Source: Paenibacillus dakarensis (lineage in GTDB: Bacteria; Bacillota; Bacilli; Paenibacillales; Paenibacillaceae). Taken from it: a stretch of 64,000 nt of DNA. A model generated the notes under the pieces. It saw only the letters and a list, made by a program, of their open reading frames with translations. It was not told where the DNA came from and made no database searches. This document shows positions 44,969 to 54,561 of this stretch, piece after piece. Each line of letters begins with the position of its first letter. The first letter of the stretch is position 1. The stretch lies in contig NZ_CDSE01000032.1 in the NCBI RefSeq assembly GCF_001373415.1, forward strand, positions 1 to 64,000, read 5' to 3'. The translations under genes were made by a program, and so were the position numbers.

Positions 44969-46147
44969 ATGGATAAAATACGAATTGGAGTGATTGGTCT
45001 CGGTCAGAGATCAGGGTTTACGAAATATTGGCATCAGCCGAACGGCGGTCGATCTATTGTCGTCGCAGGCGCGGATATCGATCCCGCCCGGTTGAATAAA
45101 TTCAGGGAGCGGGTCAATCCCGATGCCGATGTCACACTGGACTACCAAGAGCTGCTGCAGCGGAAGGACATTGATGCCGTTGTTATAACTACACCGGATA
45201 ATGAACACGTTAAACATGCTGTGGAAGCGCTTAATGCCGGGAAGCATGTGTACTGCGAGAAGCCGCTGGCGATTACCGTGGAGGACTGCGACCGTATTCT
45301 GGATGCCTGGCAGAAATCCGGCAGACATTTCATGATCGGCTTCAATATGCGCTATATGAACATGTACCGTACGATGAAGGCGATTGTTGATAGCGGTGAG
45401 ATTGGGGAAGTGAAGGCAGTTTGGGTTCGCCATTTCGTAGGGCGGGGAAGCGATTACTATTATCACAGCTGGCATGGGAATTCTGCCAATACAACTTCGC
45501 TCCTGCTTCAGAAAGCGTCGCATGATATTGACATCATTCACTATCTGACTGGGCGGTACACGAAAAAGGTCACAGCGTTCGGCGGCCTCGATTATTTTGG
45601 CGGCAACAAGCCAAATGATCTGACCTGCCTTGAATGCAGTGAGAAATTGATCTGTCCGGAATATCGTACAGGCCCGCTCGTTCAATGTGCATTCCGGGAG
45701 GAAATTGACGTGGAGGACAACAGCATGGTTCTGATGGAATTGGAAGGCGGCATCAAGGCGTCCTACCTGCAGTGCCATTTTACGCCTGACTACCAGCGGA
45801 ATTATACGATTATCGGTACCGAGGGACGTATCGAAAACAGCGAGTATGAGCAAAAAGTATTTATGAAAACGCGTACATCAAAAACCTGGAGGGAACTTTC
45901 AGATCGTGTCTATGAGATTAAGAAGGCAGAGGGTTCGCATAACGGGGCAGATCCGATCATCTGTGAGGACTTCCTCGACATGATTCTGCTGAACAAGGAG
46001 CCGGTCGCAGACCCGCTGGCAGGCCGGATGAGCGTGGCTGTCGGCTGTGCGGCAGCGGAATCCATGCGCGCCGGAGGGCGCGTAGTCCATGTAAAAGAGC
46101 CTGAACCGTGGATGTCCGGGACCAGTCCAAGACTTATGGACGTTTGA
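44969..46147 (+). CDS. Gfo/Idh/MocA family oxidoreductase with cysteine cluster
   Basis: The protein has 392 residues. The Rossmann motif GVIGLGQRSGFTKYW is at the N terminus, the catalytic-Lys motif CEKPLAITVEDCDRI near residue 93, and KASHDIDIIHYLTGR near 175. A distinctive insert near residues 205-235 holds four cysteines (CLECSEKLICPEYR, then VQCAFREE). Their spacing could bind a metal. AGGAGG lies six bases before the ATG. It is the first gene of the operator-3 operon and probably oxidises the imported sugar derivative. Confidence 0.92.
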   Translation: MDKIRIGVIGLGQRSGFTKYWHQPNGGRSIVVAGADIDPARLNKFRERVNPDADVTLDYQELLQRKDIDAVVITTPDNEHVKHAVEALNAGKHVYCEKPLAITVEDCDRILDAWQKSGRHFMIGFNMRYMNMYRTMKAIVDSGEIGEVKAVWVRHFVGRGSDYYYHSWHGNSANTTSLLLQKASHDIDIIHYLTGRYTKKVTAFGGLDYFGGNKPNDLTCLECSEKLICPEYRTGPLVQCAFREEIDVEDNSMVLMELEGGIKASYLQCHFTPDYQRNYTIIGTEGRIENSEYEQKVFMKTRTSKTWRELSDRVYEIKKAEGSHNGADPIICEDFLDMILLNKEPVADPLAGRMSVAVGCAAAESMRAGGRVVHVKEPEPWMSGTSPRLMDV

Positions 46148-46190
46148 CGGCGTGGAGACAGGCAAGTCAAGCACAAGGGGGAATATTCAA

Positions 46191-47150
46191 ATGAATTCAG
46201 CGCCGGCGACACAGGTGAAAGCGCCGAAGGCAAAGTCTCGGAAAAGGACGCGCTTCGGCAAGTCGTTCCGCAAAAACTGGGAGCTGTACCTGCTCATTTC
46301 ACCCGTCATTGCCTACTTTATTATCTTCGATTATCTGCCCATGTACGGCGTCCAGATTGCTTTCAAAAACTTTATGGCTGCCAAGGGAATTTGGGCAAGC
46401 GACTGGATCGGACTTGATCATTTCGTACGCTTTTTCAAGAGCTTCTACTTCGAGCAAATCATCTTCAACACGATTTCCATCAGTCTTTATCAGCTGGCGA
46501 TCGGCTTTCCGTTCCCGCTCCTTCTCGCGCTCCTGATCAACGAGGTCGGGAGCCAGAAATTCAAGCGTTTCACACAAACGGTTACCTACGCACCCCACTT
46601 CCTTTCAACCGTTGTCATGGTAGGCCTCATCATGATCTTCCTTTCTCCTCAGAACGGCATCATCAATCATCTCATTGATTTTTTTGGCGGACAACGCATT
46701 TCTTTCATGATCGAATCGGAATGGTTCAAATCGATCTACGTATTCTCTGGTGTCTGGCAGGGCATGGGCTGGAGCTCGATCATTTATCTGGCTGCTCTCG
46801 CGGGTATTGATCCCACCCTTCATGAAGCCGCCCGGGTGGACGGCGCCAGCAGGCTCCGCCGTATCTGGCATATCAACCTTCCGGGAATCCTGCCTACGGT
46901 CGTCATCCTGCTCATTCTGAACGTCGGTCAGGTGATGAGCGTCGGGTTCGAAAAAATTTACCTGATGCAGAACGACCTGAATATCGAAAGCTCCGAAGTC
47001 ATTTCCACCTATGTGTACAAACAAGGCATCATTGGCGCCCAATACAGCTTCTCGGCTGCTGTTGGCCTGTTCAACTCTGTCATCAACCTTGTGCTTCTCG
47101 TCACCGTGAACCGGATTGCCAAAAAAGTAAACGAAACCAGTCTTTGGTAA
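46191..47150 (+). CDS. sugar ABC permease (LplB/YteP-like)
   Basis: The protein has 319 residues and six helices of the CUT1 family. The N-terminal basic segment is followed by LYLLISPVIAYFIIFDYLPMYGVQIAFKNF, typical of the LplB/YteP group used for complex oligosaccharides. The EAA loop is DPTLHEAARVDGASRLRRIWHINLPG. AAGGGGGAATATTC precedes the chosen ATG. It pairs with the next permease and the binding protein; no ATPase gene is present in the operon, so a shared MsmX-type ATPase is likely. Confidence 0.93.
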   Translation: MNSAPATQVKAPKAKSRKRTRFGKSFRKNWELYLLISPVIAYFIIFDYLPMYGVQIAFKNFMAAKGIWASDWIGLDHFVRFFKSFYFEQIIFNTISISLYQLAIGFPFPLLLALLINEVGSQKFKRFTQTVTYAPHFLSTVVMVGLIMIFLSPQNGIINHLIDFFGGQRISFMIESEWFKSIYVFSGVWQGMGWSSIIYLAALAGIDPTLHEAARVDGASRLRRIWHINLPGILPTVVILLILNVGQVMSVGFEKIYLMQNDLNIESSEVISTYVYKQGIIGAQYSFSAAVGLFNSVINLVLLVTVNRIAKKVNETSLW

Positions 47151-47162
47151 GGAGGAAAAGGG

Positions 47163-48044
47163 ATGAAAGAGTCTTTGCAGGATCGCATTACGCTCGGCGT
47201 CATCTATGTGCTTCTTTCGATTATTCTTGTTGTTGTGCTTTATCCGCTTATTTTTGTAGTCAGTGCCTCCATTAGCGATCCGCTTTCGGTCTCCAAGGGA
47301 GAAATGTGGCTGTTTCCGACGGATCTGTCTTTTATCGGATATGAACTTGTATTTGCCAACAAGGAAATTTGGACCGGATATGCCAACACGCTGCTTTACA
47401 CCTTCGTCGGCACGTCCATCAATCTGGTAATGACCATTCTTGCGGCCTATCCGCTGTCCCGGAGCGATTTTGCAGGGAGAAACGTCATTACAGGCTTTAT
47501 GGTATTCACCATGTTTTTCAGTGGTGGCCTCATTCCGACCTACCTGCTGATCAAAAATCTTCACATGATCAACACCATGTGGGCGCTGATCATTCCAGGC
47601 GCTGTATCAGTATGGAACATCATCATCATGCGGACATTCTTCCAGACCTCCATTCCGAATGAAATCCAGGAGTCCGCTTCGATTGATGGGTGCTCCACCA
47701 TGCAGACTCTTTGGAAAATCGTGCTGCCGCTCTCCATGCCGATTATCGCCGTGATGGTGCTGTTCTACAGCGTGGGCCACTGGAACGCCTACTTCAACGC
47801 ATTGATCTACCTGAACGATCGGGATAAATATCCGCTGCAGCTGTTTTTGCGGGAAATCCTGATCAAGTCCCAAGTCGATCAGATGGCCGGCAGTATGGAT
47901 TCGTCGGTACAAAAGCATCTCATGGAGGCAGAGGCGATTAAATATGCGATTGTTATTGTGGCCAACCTACCGGTGCTCGTGCTGTATCCATTTTTGCAAA
48001 AGTATTTCGTGAAAGGCATTATGATTGGCGCTATCAAGGGCTAG
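47163..48044 (+). CDS. carbohydrate ABC permease (LplC/YtcP-like)
   Basis: The protein has 293 residues and six helices of the CUT1 family. It begins with a short cytoplasmic segment followed by VIYVLLSIILVVVLYPLIFVVSAS. The EAA loop is PNEIQESASIDGCSTMQTLWKIVLP, and it ends FLQKYFVKGIMIGAIKG, the usual C terminus of this subgroup. AAGGAGGAAAAGGG precedes the ATG, 12 bases after the partner permease. Confidence 0.94.
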   Translation: MKESLQDRITLGVIYVLLSIILVVVLYPLIFVVSASISDPLSVSKGEMWLFPTDLSFIGYELVFANKEIWTGYANTLLYTFVGTSINLVMTILAAYPLSRSDFAGRNVITGFMVFTMFFSGGLIPTYLLIKNLHMINTMWALIIPGAVSVWNIIIMRTFFQTSIPNEIQESASIDGCSTMQTLWKIVLPLSMPIIAVMVLFYSVGHWNAYFNALIYLNDRDKYPLQLFLREILIKSQVDQMAGSMDSSVQKHLMEAEAIKYAIVIVANLPVLVLYPFLQKYFVKGIMIGAIKG

Positions 48045-48085
48045 ACTCTTGTTCGCAATATAAAATCAAGGTGGAGGTCTAAATA

Positions 48086-49705
48086 ATGGTGAAGAAGAAT
48101 TTCAAGCGCTTCACATCGCTGCTGCTGACAGGAGTCATGACCATGAGTCTCGTGGCGGCATGCGGAGGTGGCGACAAGGAGAAACCGAAGGGGGAGACCC
48201 CCGGGGACAACAAGGAAAAAACCGAGGCGGTAAATAAAACCGGCTTTCCAATCGTCAACGAGCCAATCAAGCTGACGTTTTTCGCGGGGAAAGCAGCTTC
48301 CGCTCCTCCGGACTGGAATGTTCTTCCGGTATGGCAGGAGTACAAGAAGATGACGAATATCGACGTCAACTTCCAGCTCACGCCAGCAGAAAGCTTGGGG
48401 GAAAAACGTAACTTGGTTCTCTCGGGCGGGGATTATCCGGATGCGTTTCATACAGCCCGCCTGACGCCCAGTGATTTGATGAACTACGGGGGACAGGGCA
48501 TTTTTATTCCTCTTAACGATCTGATCGACCAGTATGCGCCGAATTTCAAAAAGCTGCTGGAGCAGTATCCGGAGGTTAAAAAAGGTATGACCATGCCGGA
48601 CGGCAACATTTATTCCTTTCCAACCTTCTATGATCCGAATTTTAAATCGGTGCTGATCGGCACGAAACTGTGGTACAACAAGGCGTTCCTGGATGCGCTC
48701 GGCATGAAGGAGCCGGCTACGACAGACGAGTACTACGAGTATTTGAAAGCGGTTAAAACACAGGATCCGAATAAAAACGGCAAACAAGATGAAATTCCAT
48801 TCGCCGCGAGCGGATATGGCTCCCTGCTTGACGAGCTGAAGGGTGCCTGGGGTCTCGGTAACCGGGGTAACCTCCATCCACGCGTGGATATGGATCCAAG
48901 CAGCGGCAAGCTCCGTTATCTGCCTGTCGATCCGAAATATAAGGAAGTTCTGGAATACCTGAATAAGCTGTACAAGGAAGGTTTGATGGTTCCGGATATT
49001 ATGACGATCGAGGGACCGCAGGTGAACGCGTTGATGGATGAAGGCCTGGTCGGCTCCGCGGAAACGAACAGTCCTCACGCCATCCCGGGCGTGACGATTG
49101 AGAATTTTGTTGGTGCACCGACCTTGAAAGGGCCTTATGGCGACCAGATTTTCTCGAGAGCACGTTCTCCGCTCATTGATGTTGGAGCCTTTGTCATCAC
49201 GGACAAAAACAAGCATCCGGAAGCGACTGTTCGCTGGATTGACCACTTCTATAGCGAAGAAGGCAGCAAGCTGTTCTTCATGGGTGTCAAGGATGTCAGT
49301 TATATTGAAAAGCCGGACGGTAATATCGAATACACCGAAGAAGCGGAAAAGGAAAAGTCGAAGTTCCTATCCTGGGCCGGTGGCTTCTATCCAGCCATGC
49401 TGACAGACAAAACGTTTAAGGCAGGCGAGGCAACGAAGGAGAGCCTGGAGGCTGCAGCTAAGGTAGAAGCACAGTGGCCGGAGGAAGTTTGGCCGGCGTT
49501 CACGTATACGCAGGATGAACTGGTACGGTTCACTCCGCTGGAAGCGGACCTGAAAAAGTACGTAGATGAAATGACCGCCAAATTCATTGTTGGAGACGTG
49601 CCTTTCAGTGAATGGGATAAATATGTGAGCACCATTGAAAAAATCGGCCTTGCCGATTATTTGGAAATTTACACGGCCGCTTATGAGCGGTACAAAGCGG
49701 ATTAG
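48086..49705 (+). CDS. sugar-binding lipoprotein of the ABC transporter
   Basis: The protein has 539 residues. It is a family 1 extracellular binding protein of the LplA type, paired with LplB/LplC-like permeases. The lipoprotein signal is MVKKNFKRFTSLLLTG followed by the lipobox LVAAC, then GGGDKEK. Long LplA-type proteins (500-560 residues) usually bind oligosaccharides from plant or host glycans. It is the fourth gene of the operon. The large ORF on the opposite strand is a shadow. Confidence 0.93.
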   Translation: MVKKNFKRFTSLLLTGVMTMSLVAACGGGDKEKPKGETPGDNKEKTEAVNKTGFPIVNEPIKLTFFAGKAASAPPDWNVLPVWQEYKKMTNIDVNFQLTPAESLGEKRNLVLSGGDYPDAFHTARLTPSDLMNYGGQGIFIPLNDLIDQYAPNFKKLLEQYPEVKKGMTMPDGNIYSFPTFYDPNFKSVLIGTKLWYNKAFLDALGMKEPATTDEYYEYLKAVKTQDPNKNGKQDEIPFAASGYGSLLDELKGAWGLGNRGNLHPRVDMDPSSGKLRYLPVDPKYKEVLEYLNKLYKEGLMVPDIMTIEGPQVNALMDEGLVGSAETNSPHAIPGVTIENFVGAPTLKGPYGDQIFSRARSPLIDVGAFVITDKNKHPEATVRWIDHFYSEEGSKLFFMGVKDVSYIEKPDGNIEYTEEAEKEKSKFLSWAGGFYPAMLTDKTFKAGEATKESLEAAAKVEAQWPEEVWPAFTYTQDELVRFTPLEADLKKYVDEMTAKFIVGDVPFSEWDKYVSTIEKIGLADYLEIYTAAYERYKAD

Positions 49706-49719
49706 GAGGACTTTTTTGG

Positions 49720-52089
49720 ATGAGAAATAAGCTGTTTCTGTTCCTGCTGTCGGTACTCCTGCTGACGTCTTTTCTTCCCAGCAACGCCGAGGCGAATACC
49801 GAAGCGATGTTTGATGTATGGGTGCCTACGAATACGGAAAAGGTTCTGCGGAACCAGCCGTTTCCCGAGCCGGCCAATGCGGTCATCCGCCTTGGCGCAG
49901 CACGCAACGAATATGAAAGCGCACAACTCATTGTAAAGGCGGGCAATCAGCCTTTGCAGAAGCTGCAGATATCGATGAGTGAACTGAAACAGAAGGATGG
50001 ATCAGCCAAAATATCCAAAGATGACATTCAATTGTTCCGTCAGCATTATGTTGAAGTAACAGTATCCACGACTGCCGCGTATCCGAAGGGATGGTATCCC
50101 GACGCCCTGATTCCGCTGGATGGCACACTGGATGTTGCTGCGGGCAATAATCAGGGAATATGGATTAAGGTCCATATTCCTAAGGGACAGCCGGCGGGGA
50201 CTTACACGGGAGAAGTCATGCTGCACGAGCTGGGTAACCCCGTCCGGGTGACGGTGGAGCTTACCGTTTGGGATTTCGAGCTGACGGATGAGAGCCATGC
50301 GAAAACGAATTTCGGCGTCTGGGGAGGACCGGTTCAGGAGCATCATGGCAACGTGGTTGGTGAAGAAGCCTGGAAATACATTGAGAAATATTATATGGCT
50401 TCAGTCGAGCATCGCCTGACGCCGGGATTTCTGCCCATCCCTGATACGGATATCGAAAGCTACGTGGAACGGGCGCCGAAATATATCAATGACCCAAGAA
50501 TTTCAGCTTATCGACTGCCCTATTACCGCACAGCGGACGGTGAGCCGGATATTGAGCGGATCCGGCAGCTGGTTGACCGGCTGAGAGAGAAGGACCTGCT
50601 GTCCAAAGCCTATTTCTATGTATCCGAAATCGATGAGCCGACCCGGGACAAATACGACCGTGTCAAGCAGATCGACCACGCTCTGGAGGAAGCTGCTCCT
50701 GGTGTACCTCATCTAGTCACCATTCAGCCGGTGGATGAGTTGACAGGGGATGTCGATATCTGGGTGCCGGACATCGAGAAATTCGATCCAGTGTTTGCGA
50801 AAGAGCAGCAGGCCGCGGGAGATTCGGTATGGTGGTACACGTATGTGAAGCCGAAACATCCGTACCCTTCCTATCATGTTGATGATGATCTGGTAGGAAC
50901 GAGGCTTCTGACCTGGATGCAGCGGGACAATGGCGTGGAAGGAACGCTGTATTGGGCAACGACCCAGTTCGGAAAGTATGATTACGCATTGAAAAAATAC
51001 ATCCCTCGCGATGTATGGAAAGACCCACTCGCGTTTCCAGGCGCGAATGGGGACGGATATTTGTTCTATCCGGGTACCGAGGTCGGCGTGGATGGCCCGA
51101 TCGGCACGATCCGTTTGGAGGTACTCCGCGAAAGCATGGAGGATTACGAATACCTGTGGATGTATGAGCAGGGACTGCGTAAAGCCGCCGCACAGCTGGG
51201 TATTGAAAATGAATTCCCATATCGAGAGGCTGTACGTCCGTTTTATGACCGGTTGTACGAGAACATAAAGACCTTTGATGAGGATCCGTCCAAGGTCATG
51301 CAGGTACGGACCGAAATCGCGGAGGAAATCGCCGCGCAGGCGGACAGCGTACCCGTGCTGGTGACGGTGGATACGCCGAAGGATGGAGCGCGGAATGTAA
51401 CGGTTTACACGGAAAAAGGCTCGGAGGTAACGATCAACGGGCAGCAGATGCCGGCAGTAGAGCAAGGGGAACAGCACACTCGTTTCTCGACAGAGCTGGC
51501 TCTGGAGGCGGGCGTTCACGAGCTGGATATTGCGGTAAGCAGGGATGGAAAGACTACGGTGGTGAAGCGCCAGCTGGTTGTCTATGAAACCGATGCGCCG
51601 CATTCAATCGTCCTGAACGATGCCGAAACGCCGGAGGCGGTCAAGCGCTTTACCTCATCCACGGTGAAAACAGGTCTCTCCGAGCAGCATGTAACGGAGG
51701 GGACGTATTCCATGGAGGCGATATACCCGGCGAACGTCAACTTCCCGAACCTGCGTCTGTTTGAAGCAGGCAAGGGATTCCGGTCCAGTGACTGGTCGGC
51801 ATTTGAAACGCTTGAGTTTGATGTGTTCAATCCGGGCGAAACAGTGCAGTTTTATGTGAAGTTCCATCAGCTCGACGGAAAGAGCGATGATACCTTTATC
51901 CAGACGGTCCGGGCGGGCCAGGACAAAAAGGTGGTAATCCCGCTGCGCCAAGTCAATCTGGATATGACCAAAATCAAGGGCATTGAGCTGTGGATGTGGC
52001 GGCAGTCCGCTCCGCAGACGCTGTACTTTGACAACTTCCGTTTCACTTCGGCAGCTCCTCAGGAGCCTATGATACCGGGTGGAAACTAG
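49720..52089 (+). CDS. secreted DUF4091 glycoside-hydrolase-like protein
   Basis: The protein has 789 residues and a signal peptide ending about NAEA (residue 27). Residues 30-185 are a beta-rich domain (RLGAARNEYESAQLIVK...TYTGEVMLHELG). Residues 190-530 form the DUF4091 region, likely a TIM barrel (FLPIPDTDIES, AYFYVSEIDEPT, ITWMQRD-like EGTLYWATTQFG, ESMEDYEYLWMYEQGL). Residues 530-640 are an Ig-like strand region and 645-780 a carbohydrate-binding-like beta domain ending IKGIELWMWRQSAPQTLYFDNF. No lipobox or anchor is seen. It probably releases the saccharide taken up by the ABC system. Confidence 0.88.
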   Translation: MRNKLFLFLLSVLLLTSFLPSNAEANTEAMFDVWVPTNTEKVLRNQPFPEPANAVIRLGAARNEYESAQLIVKAGNQPLQKLQISMSELKQKDGSAKISKDDIQLFRQHYVEVTVSTTAAYPKGWYPDALIPLDGTLDVAAGNNQGIWIKVHIPKGQPAGTYTGEVMLHELGNPVRVTVELTVWDFELTDESHAKTNFGVWGGPVQEHHGNVVGEEAWKYIEKYYMASVEHRLTPGFLPIPDTDIESYVERAPKYINDPRISAYRLPYYRTADGEPDIERIRQLVDRLREKDLLSKAYFYVSEIDEPTRDKYDRVKQIDHALEEAAPGVPHLVTIQPVDELTGDVDIWVPDIEKFDPVFAKEQQAAGDSVWWYTYVKPKHPYPSYHVDDDLVGTRLLTWMQRDNGVEGTLYWATTQFGKYDYALKKYIPRDVWKDPLAFPGANGDGYLFYPGTEVGVDGPIGTIRLEVLRESMEDYEYLWMYEQGLRKAAAQLGIENEFPYREAVRPFYDRLYENIKTFDEDPSKVMQVRTEIAEEIAAQADSVPVLVTVDTPKDGARNVTVYTEKGSEVTINGQQMPAVEQGEQHTRFSTELALEAGVHELDIAVSRDGKTTVVKRQLVVYETDAPHSIVLNDAETPEAVKRFTSSTVKTGLSEQHVTEGTYSMEAIYPANVNFPNLRLFEAGKGFRSSDWSAFETLEFDVFNPGETVQFYVKFHQLDGKSDDTFIQTVRAGQDKKVVIPLRQVNLDMTKIKGIELWMWRQSAPQTLYFDNFRFTSAAPQEPMIPGGN

Positions 52090-52109
52090 AGAAGGAGAAC
52101 CGGAAAAAT

Positions 52110-52943
52110 ATGAAGCTTACATTTTTGGGAACCGGAGCGGCGGAGGGAATCCCTTCCCCGTTCTGTGATTGCCCGGGCTGCGAGTATGCCAGAGCTCATG
52201 GTGGGCGAAATGTCCGCCGGAGACAGAGCGTGCTCGTCAATGATGATATGCTCATCGATTTCGGGCCGGATATTTTTCCGTCCTGCGCGGCGCTCGGCCT
52301 GTCGCTGTGCGGGTTGAAGCATCTGCTTGTCACGCACAGCCATGCGGATCATTTTAATGTAGACCATCTGAAAATGAGAAGCAGACCTTTCCGCCTGTCC
52401 ACTGAGCTTCCGGAAATGACGATGATCGCCGGACCTTCCGTGTGGTCCAAATGGAGCGAGCTCGGGGGCAGCGACCAGGGGGCGGGGATCCGGAGGAGAA
52501 TCATTCTTCCGAGGCAGTCACTGGAGCTGCCGGAATATTCGATTGCATCTCTCGCAGCCTGCCATCATCTGCAGATCGGCGACGCGATGAACTATATAAT
52601 CGATGACGGCACTGTAAAGCTGCTGTACGCTTCGGACAGCGGGTATTATGACGAGCCGGTGTGGAAGGAACTTCAGAATCACTATTTTGACGCAGTCATC
52701 CTGGAGGGAACGATCTGGAACCGGCCGGCGGGCCGGGAGCATCTGAATGAAGGCGATTTTGTCAGGATGAAGGATCGGCTTCGCTCCATTGGAGCCATAA
52801 CCGATGAAACGCTGGTGATTGCAACCCACTTCTCACACCAGTCGGTGGATTCCCATGAGAATTTGGAGAAGAGCGTAGCCTGGCACGGCGCACGCTGCGC
52901 CTATGACGGGATGACGGTAGAAATCGTTCCGGTGAAGAAATAA
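52110..52943 (+). CDS. MBL-fold metallo-hydrolase, PhnP-like
   Basis: The protein has 277 residues. The PhnP subgroup of the metallo-beta-lactamase fold hydrolyses cyclic phosphate or related phosphodiester bonds. It starts KLTFLGTGAAEGIPSPFCDCPGC, with the cysteine zinc site of PhnP-like proteins, followed by RRRQS. The catalytic metal motif THSHADHF is near residue 75, a second His is near residue 150 and Asp is in YASDSGYY. There is no signal peptide, so it acts in the cytoplasm. It is the last gene of the sugar operon, which hints at a phosphorylated or cyclic intermediate. Confidence 0.88.
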   Translation: MKLTFLGTGAAEGIPSPFCDCPGCEYARAHGGRNVRRRQSVLVNDDMLIDFGPDIFPSCAALGLSLCGLKHLLVTHSHADHFNVDHLKMRSRPFRLSTELPEMTMIAGPSVWSKWSELGGSDQGAGIRRRIILPRQSLELPEYSIASLAACHHLQIGDAMNYIIDDGTVKLLYASDSGYYDEPVWKELQNHYFDAVILEGTIWNRPAGREHLNEGDFVRMKDRLRSIGAITDETLVIATHFSHQSVDSHENLEKSVAWHGARCAYDGMTVEIVPVKK

Positions 52944-53060
52944 AAGCATACTGCTCTGTCATGTTAATGGTAGAGCATATGAAGGATGCAGGTTCGGTCG
53001 TCAGCCCTTGCGGCTGGCGGTCCGAGCCTGTTCTTATATTATCCGTGCAGACAGTAAAAT

Positions 53061-53600
53061 TCACACCATGTGCGATAATACGATCGCACCATAAGCAAAT
53101 GCTGCAACAATGACCAGTGCAGGATGAATTTTTCGGATGTTCATCGCCCAAAAGGCTACGGCGGCGATGCCGAGCGTTTGAATGGTTCCTATGGAAACCA
53201 TAGAGCTCTTGCCCATCTGCCAGGTCAGTGTCACCATCATGATTGCAATGACCGGCTGAACAAGCAGGGTCATACCCTTAACAACCGGTGATGTCCGGTA
53301 TTTCTGAAGCAGCTTGAGCAACAAAATGAGAGCAGCAGCCGACGGGATAACGGTAGCAGCAAGCGCTGATGTGAAGCCAGCCCATCCGGATACACCGTAA
53401 CCGACAAAAGCTGCGATTTTCGTAGCGATCGGACCCGGGAGAGCATTTCCCAGGGCAAGCATGTTGGAGAAATCCATATCACTAAGCCAGGCGCGGCGAG
53501 TGACGACTTCATCGTACATCAGAGGAATCGAAGCGGGACCTCCTCCGTATCCAAGGACATTAGCGACAAAAAAACTGATGAACAGTTCAATCCATTCCAC
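53061..53600 (-). CDS. chromate transporter, second half-size subunit
   Basis: The protein has 179 residues and about five or six helices of the short-chain CHR family. The motif NVLGYGGGPASIPLMYDEVV is near residue 15, and FSNMLALGNALPGPIATKIAAFVGY near residue 45. Short-chain CHR proteins work in pairs with opposite membrane topology. It starts with GTG in a TAGTG overlap with the stop of the upstream partner, so translation is coupled. The substrate is taken from the family. Confidence 0.92.
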   Translation of the reverse strand: MEWIELFISFFVANVLGYGGGPASIPLMYDEVVTRRAWLSDMDFSNMLALGNALPGPIATKIAAFVGYGVSGWAGFTSALAATVIPSAAALILLLKLLQKYRTSPVVKGMTLLVQPVIAIMMVTLTWQMGKSSMVSIGTIQTLGIAAVAFWAMNIRKIHPALVIVAAFAYGAIVLSHMV

Positions 53601-54169
53601 TATTCAGCGTCCTCCTTTTCCCGTCTTTCCTTCTTCAGTTTAGCAACGACTTTAAAGTGCACCGCACCGTATGCAAGGAAGAGGATAATCACGATGGCCG
53701 GATGAACCTCGATGATTTCAAGCAGGAGGAAGGATATCAGGAAGAACCCGATGCCTGCATATATACCGAGTCCTTTCACAGCCTTCTCAGCAAATTCATA
53801 TGCCATGGTACCCAGCATAACGGCAATCACAGGAGTGACGCCGGCTATCATGCCTGCTATAATTTTGGAGCTGCTTAGATATTGTACGGCGGACAGCAGT
53901 AAAATCATGGCGATACAGGTCGGCAGAATATGAGCAAGTACGGCAATGATGGCGCCAAGTGTCTTTTTTTGCTGATAGCCGAGATAGGCGGCCATTTTGG
54001 TTGCAATGGGTCCCGGAAGCGCGTTGGCAAGAGCGAGAACCTCTCCGAATTCATCGTTGTTTAGCCATTTGTAGCGTATAACAGCTTCATGGCGGATCAG
54101 CGGAATGACAGAAGGTCCTCCACCATAACCCAAAATCCCGGTCCGGAACATAGCCAGGATGAGATGCAT
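53600..54169 (-). CDS. chromate transporter, first half-size subunit
   Basis: The protein has about 189 residues and is the partner of the downstream gene, with the same CHR motifs (GILGYGGGPSVIPLIRHE and GEVLALANALPGPIATKMAAYLGY). The chosen ATG at 54169 is close to the usual start of the family (YLILAMFRTG-like MHLILAMFRTG) with GGGA upstream. A longer in-frame start 22 codons earlier is possible but less likely. Confidence 0.9.
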   Translation of the reverse strand: MHLILAMFRTGILGYGGGPSVIPLIRHEAVIRYKWLNNDEFGEVLALANALPGPIATKMAAYLGYQQKKTLGAIIAVLAHILPTCIAMILLLSAVQYLSSSKIIAGMIAGVTPVIAVMLGTMAYEFAEKAVKGLGIYAGIGFFLISFLLLEIIEVHPAIVIILFLAYGAVHFKVVAKLKKERREKEDAE

Positions 54170-54389
54170 GTATGTATTTCCCGTTCTATTCAAGGTAAGG
54201 ACCCTTTCTATGGTGAATTCTTGCAATAGGTTCATGTATAAATATATAGAGGTTACCTTTCATTTTCAATGAACCTGGCTTTCCTGCCTTCTATTCATAT
54301 CTCCTTAATGAATGATTTTTATCCCTTCCCCTATGCTATGTCACCTTATATTCCTGCAAAAAAAATTAAAATAAAATTTTAAAATACTA

Positions 54390-54419
54390 TTGAAATCCGA
54401 AATAATTCTTCAATATGAT
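54390..54419 (+). promoter_or_regulatory. sigma-A promoter of the GHL10-type gene
   Basis: TTGAAA (54390-54395), 18 bases, TATGAT (54414-54419), giving an untranslated leader of about 135 bases. No structured element was recognised in the leader. The bases between the chromate gene start and this promoter are AT-rich and hold no gene. Confidence 0.6.
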
Positions 54420-54561
54420 ATGGATACACCTTGATCATTCATCTGGAGATTCGGTTCAGCGATAACTGAATAAAGGAGGCGGGACTGGTTCACTGCTAGG
54501 CTGGTTGTAAAAATGTGATGAAGAGCATCTGCATTATTACATTTAAGGAGTGAATTCATGT

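Noticed and set aside
48041..49246. 401-codon minus-strand ORF opposite the sugar-binding protein gene, and similar long ORFs at 45011, 46605 and 50713
   Set aside because: Shadows of well supported plus-strand genes; no ribosome binding sites or recognisable domains.
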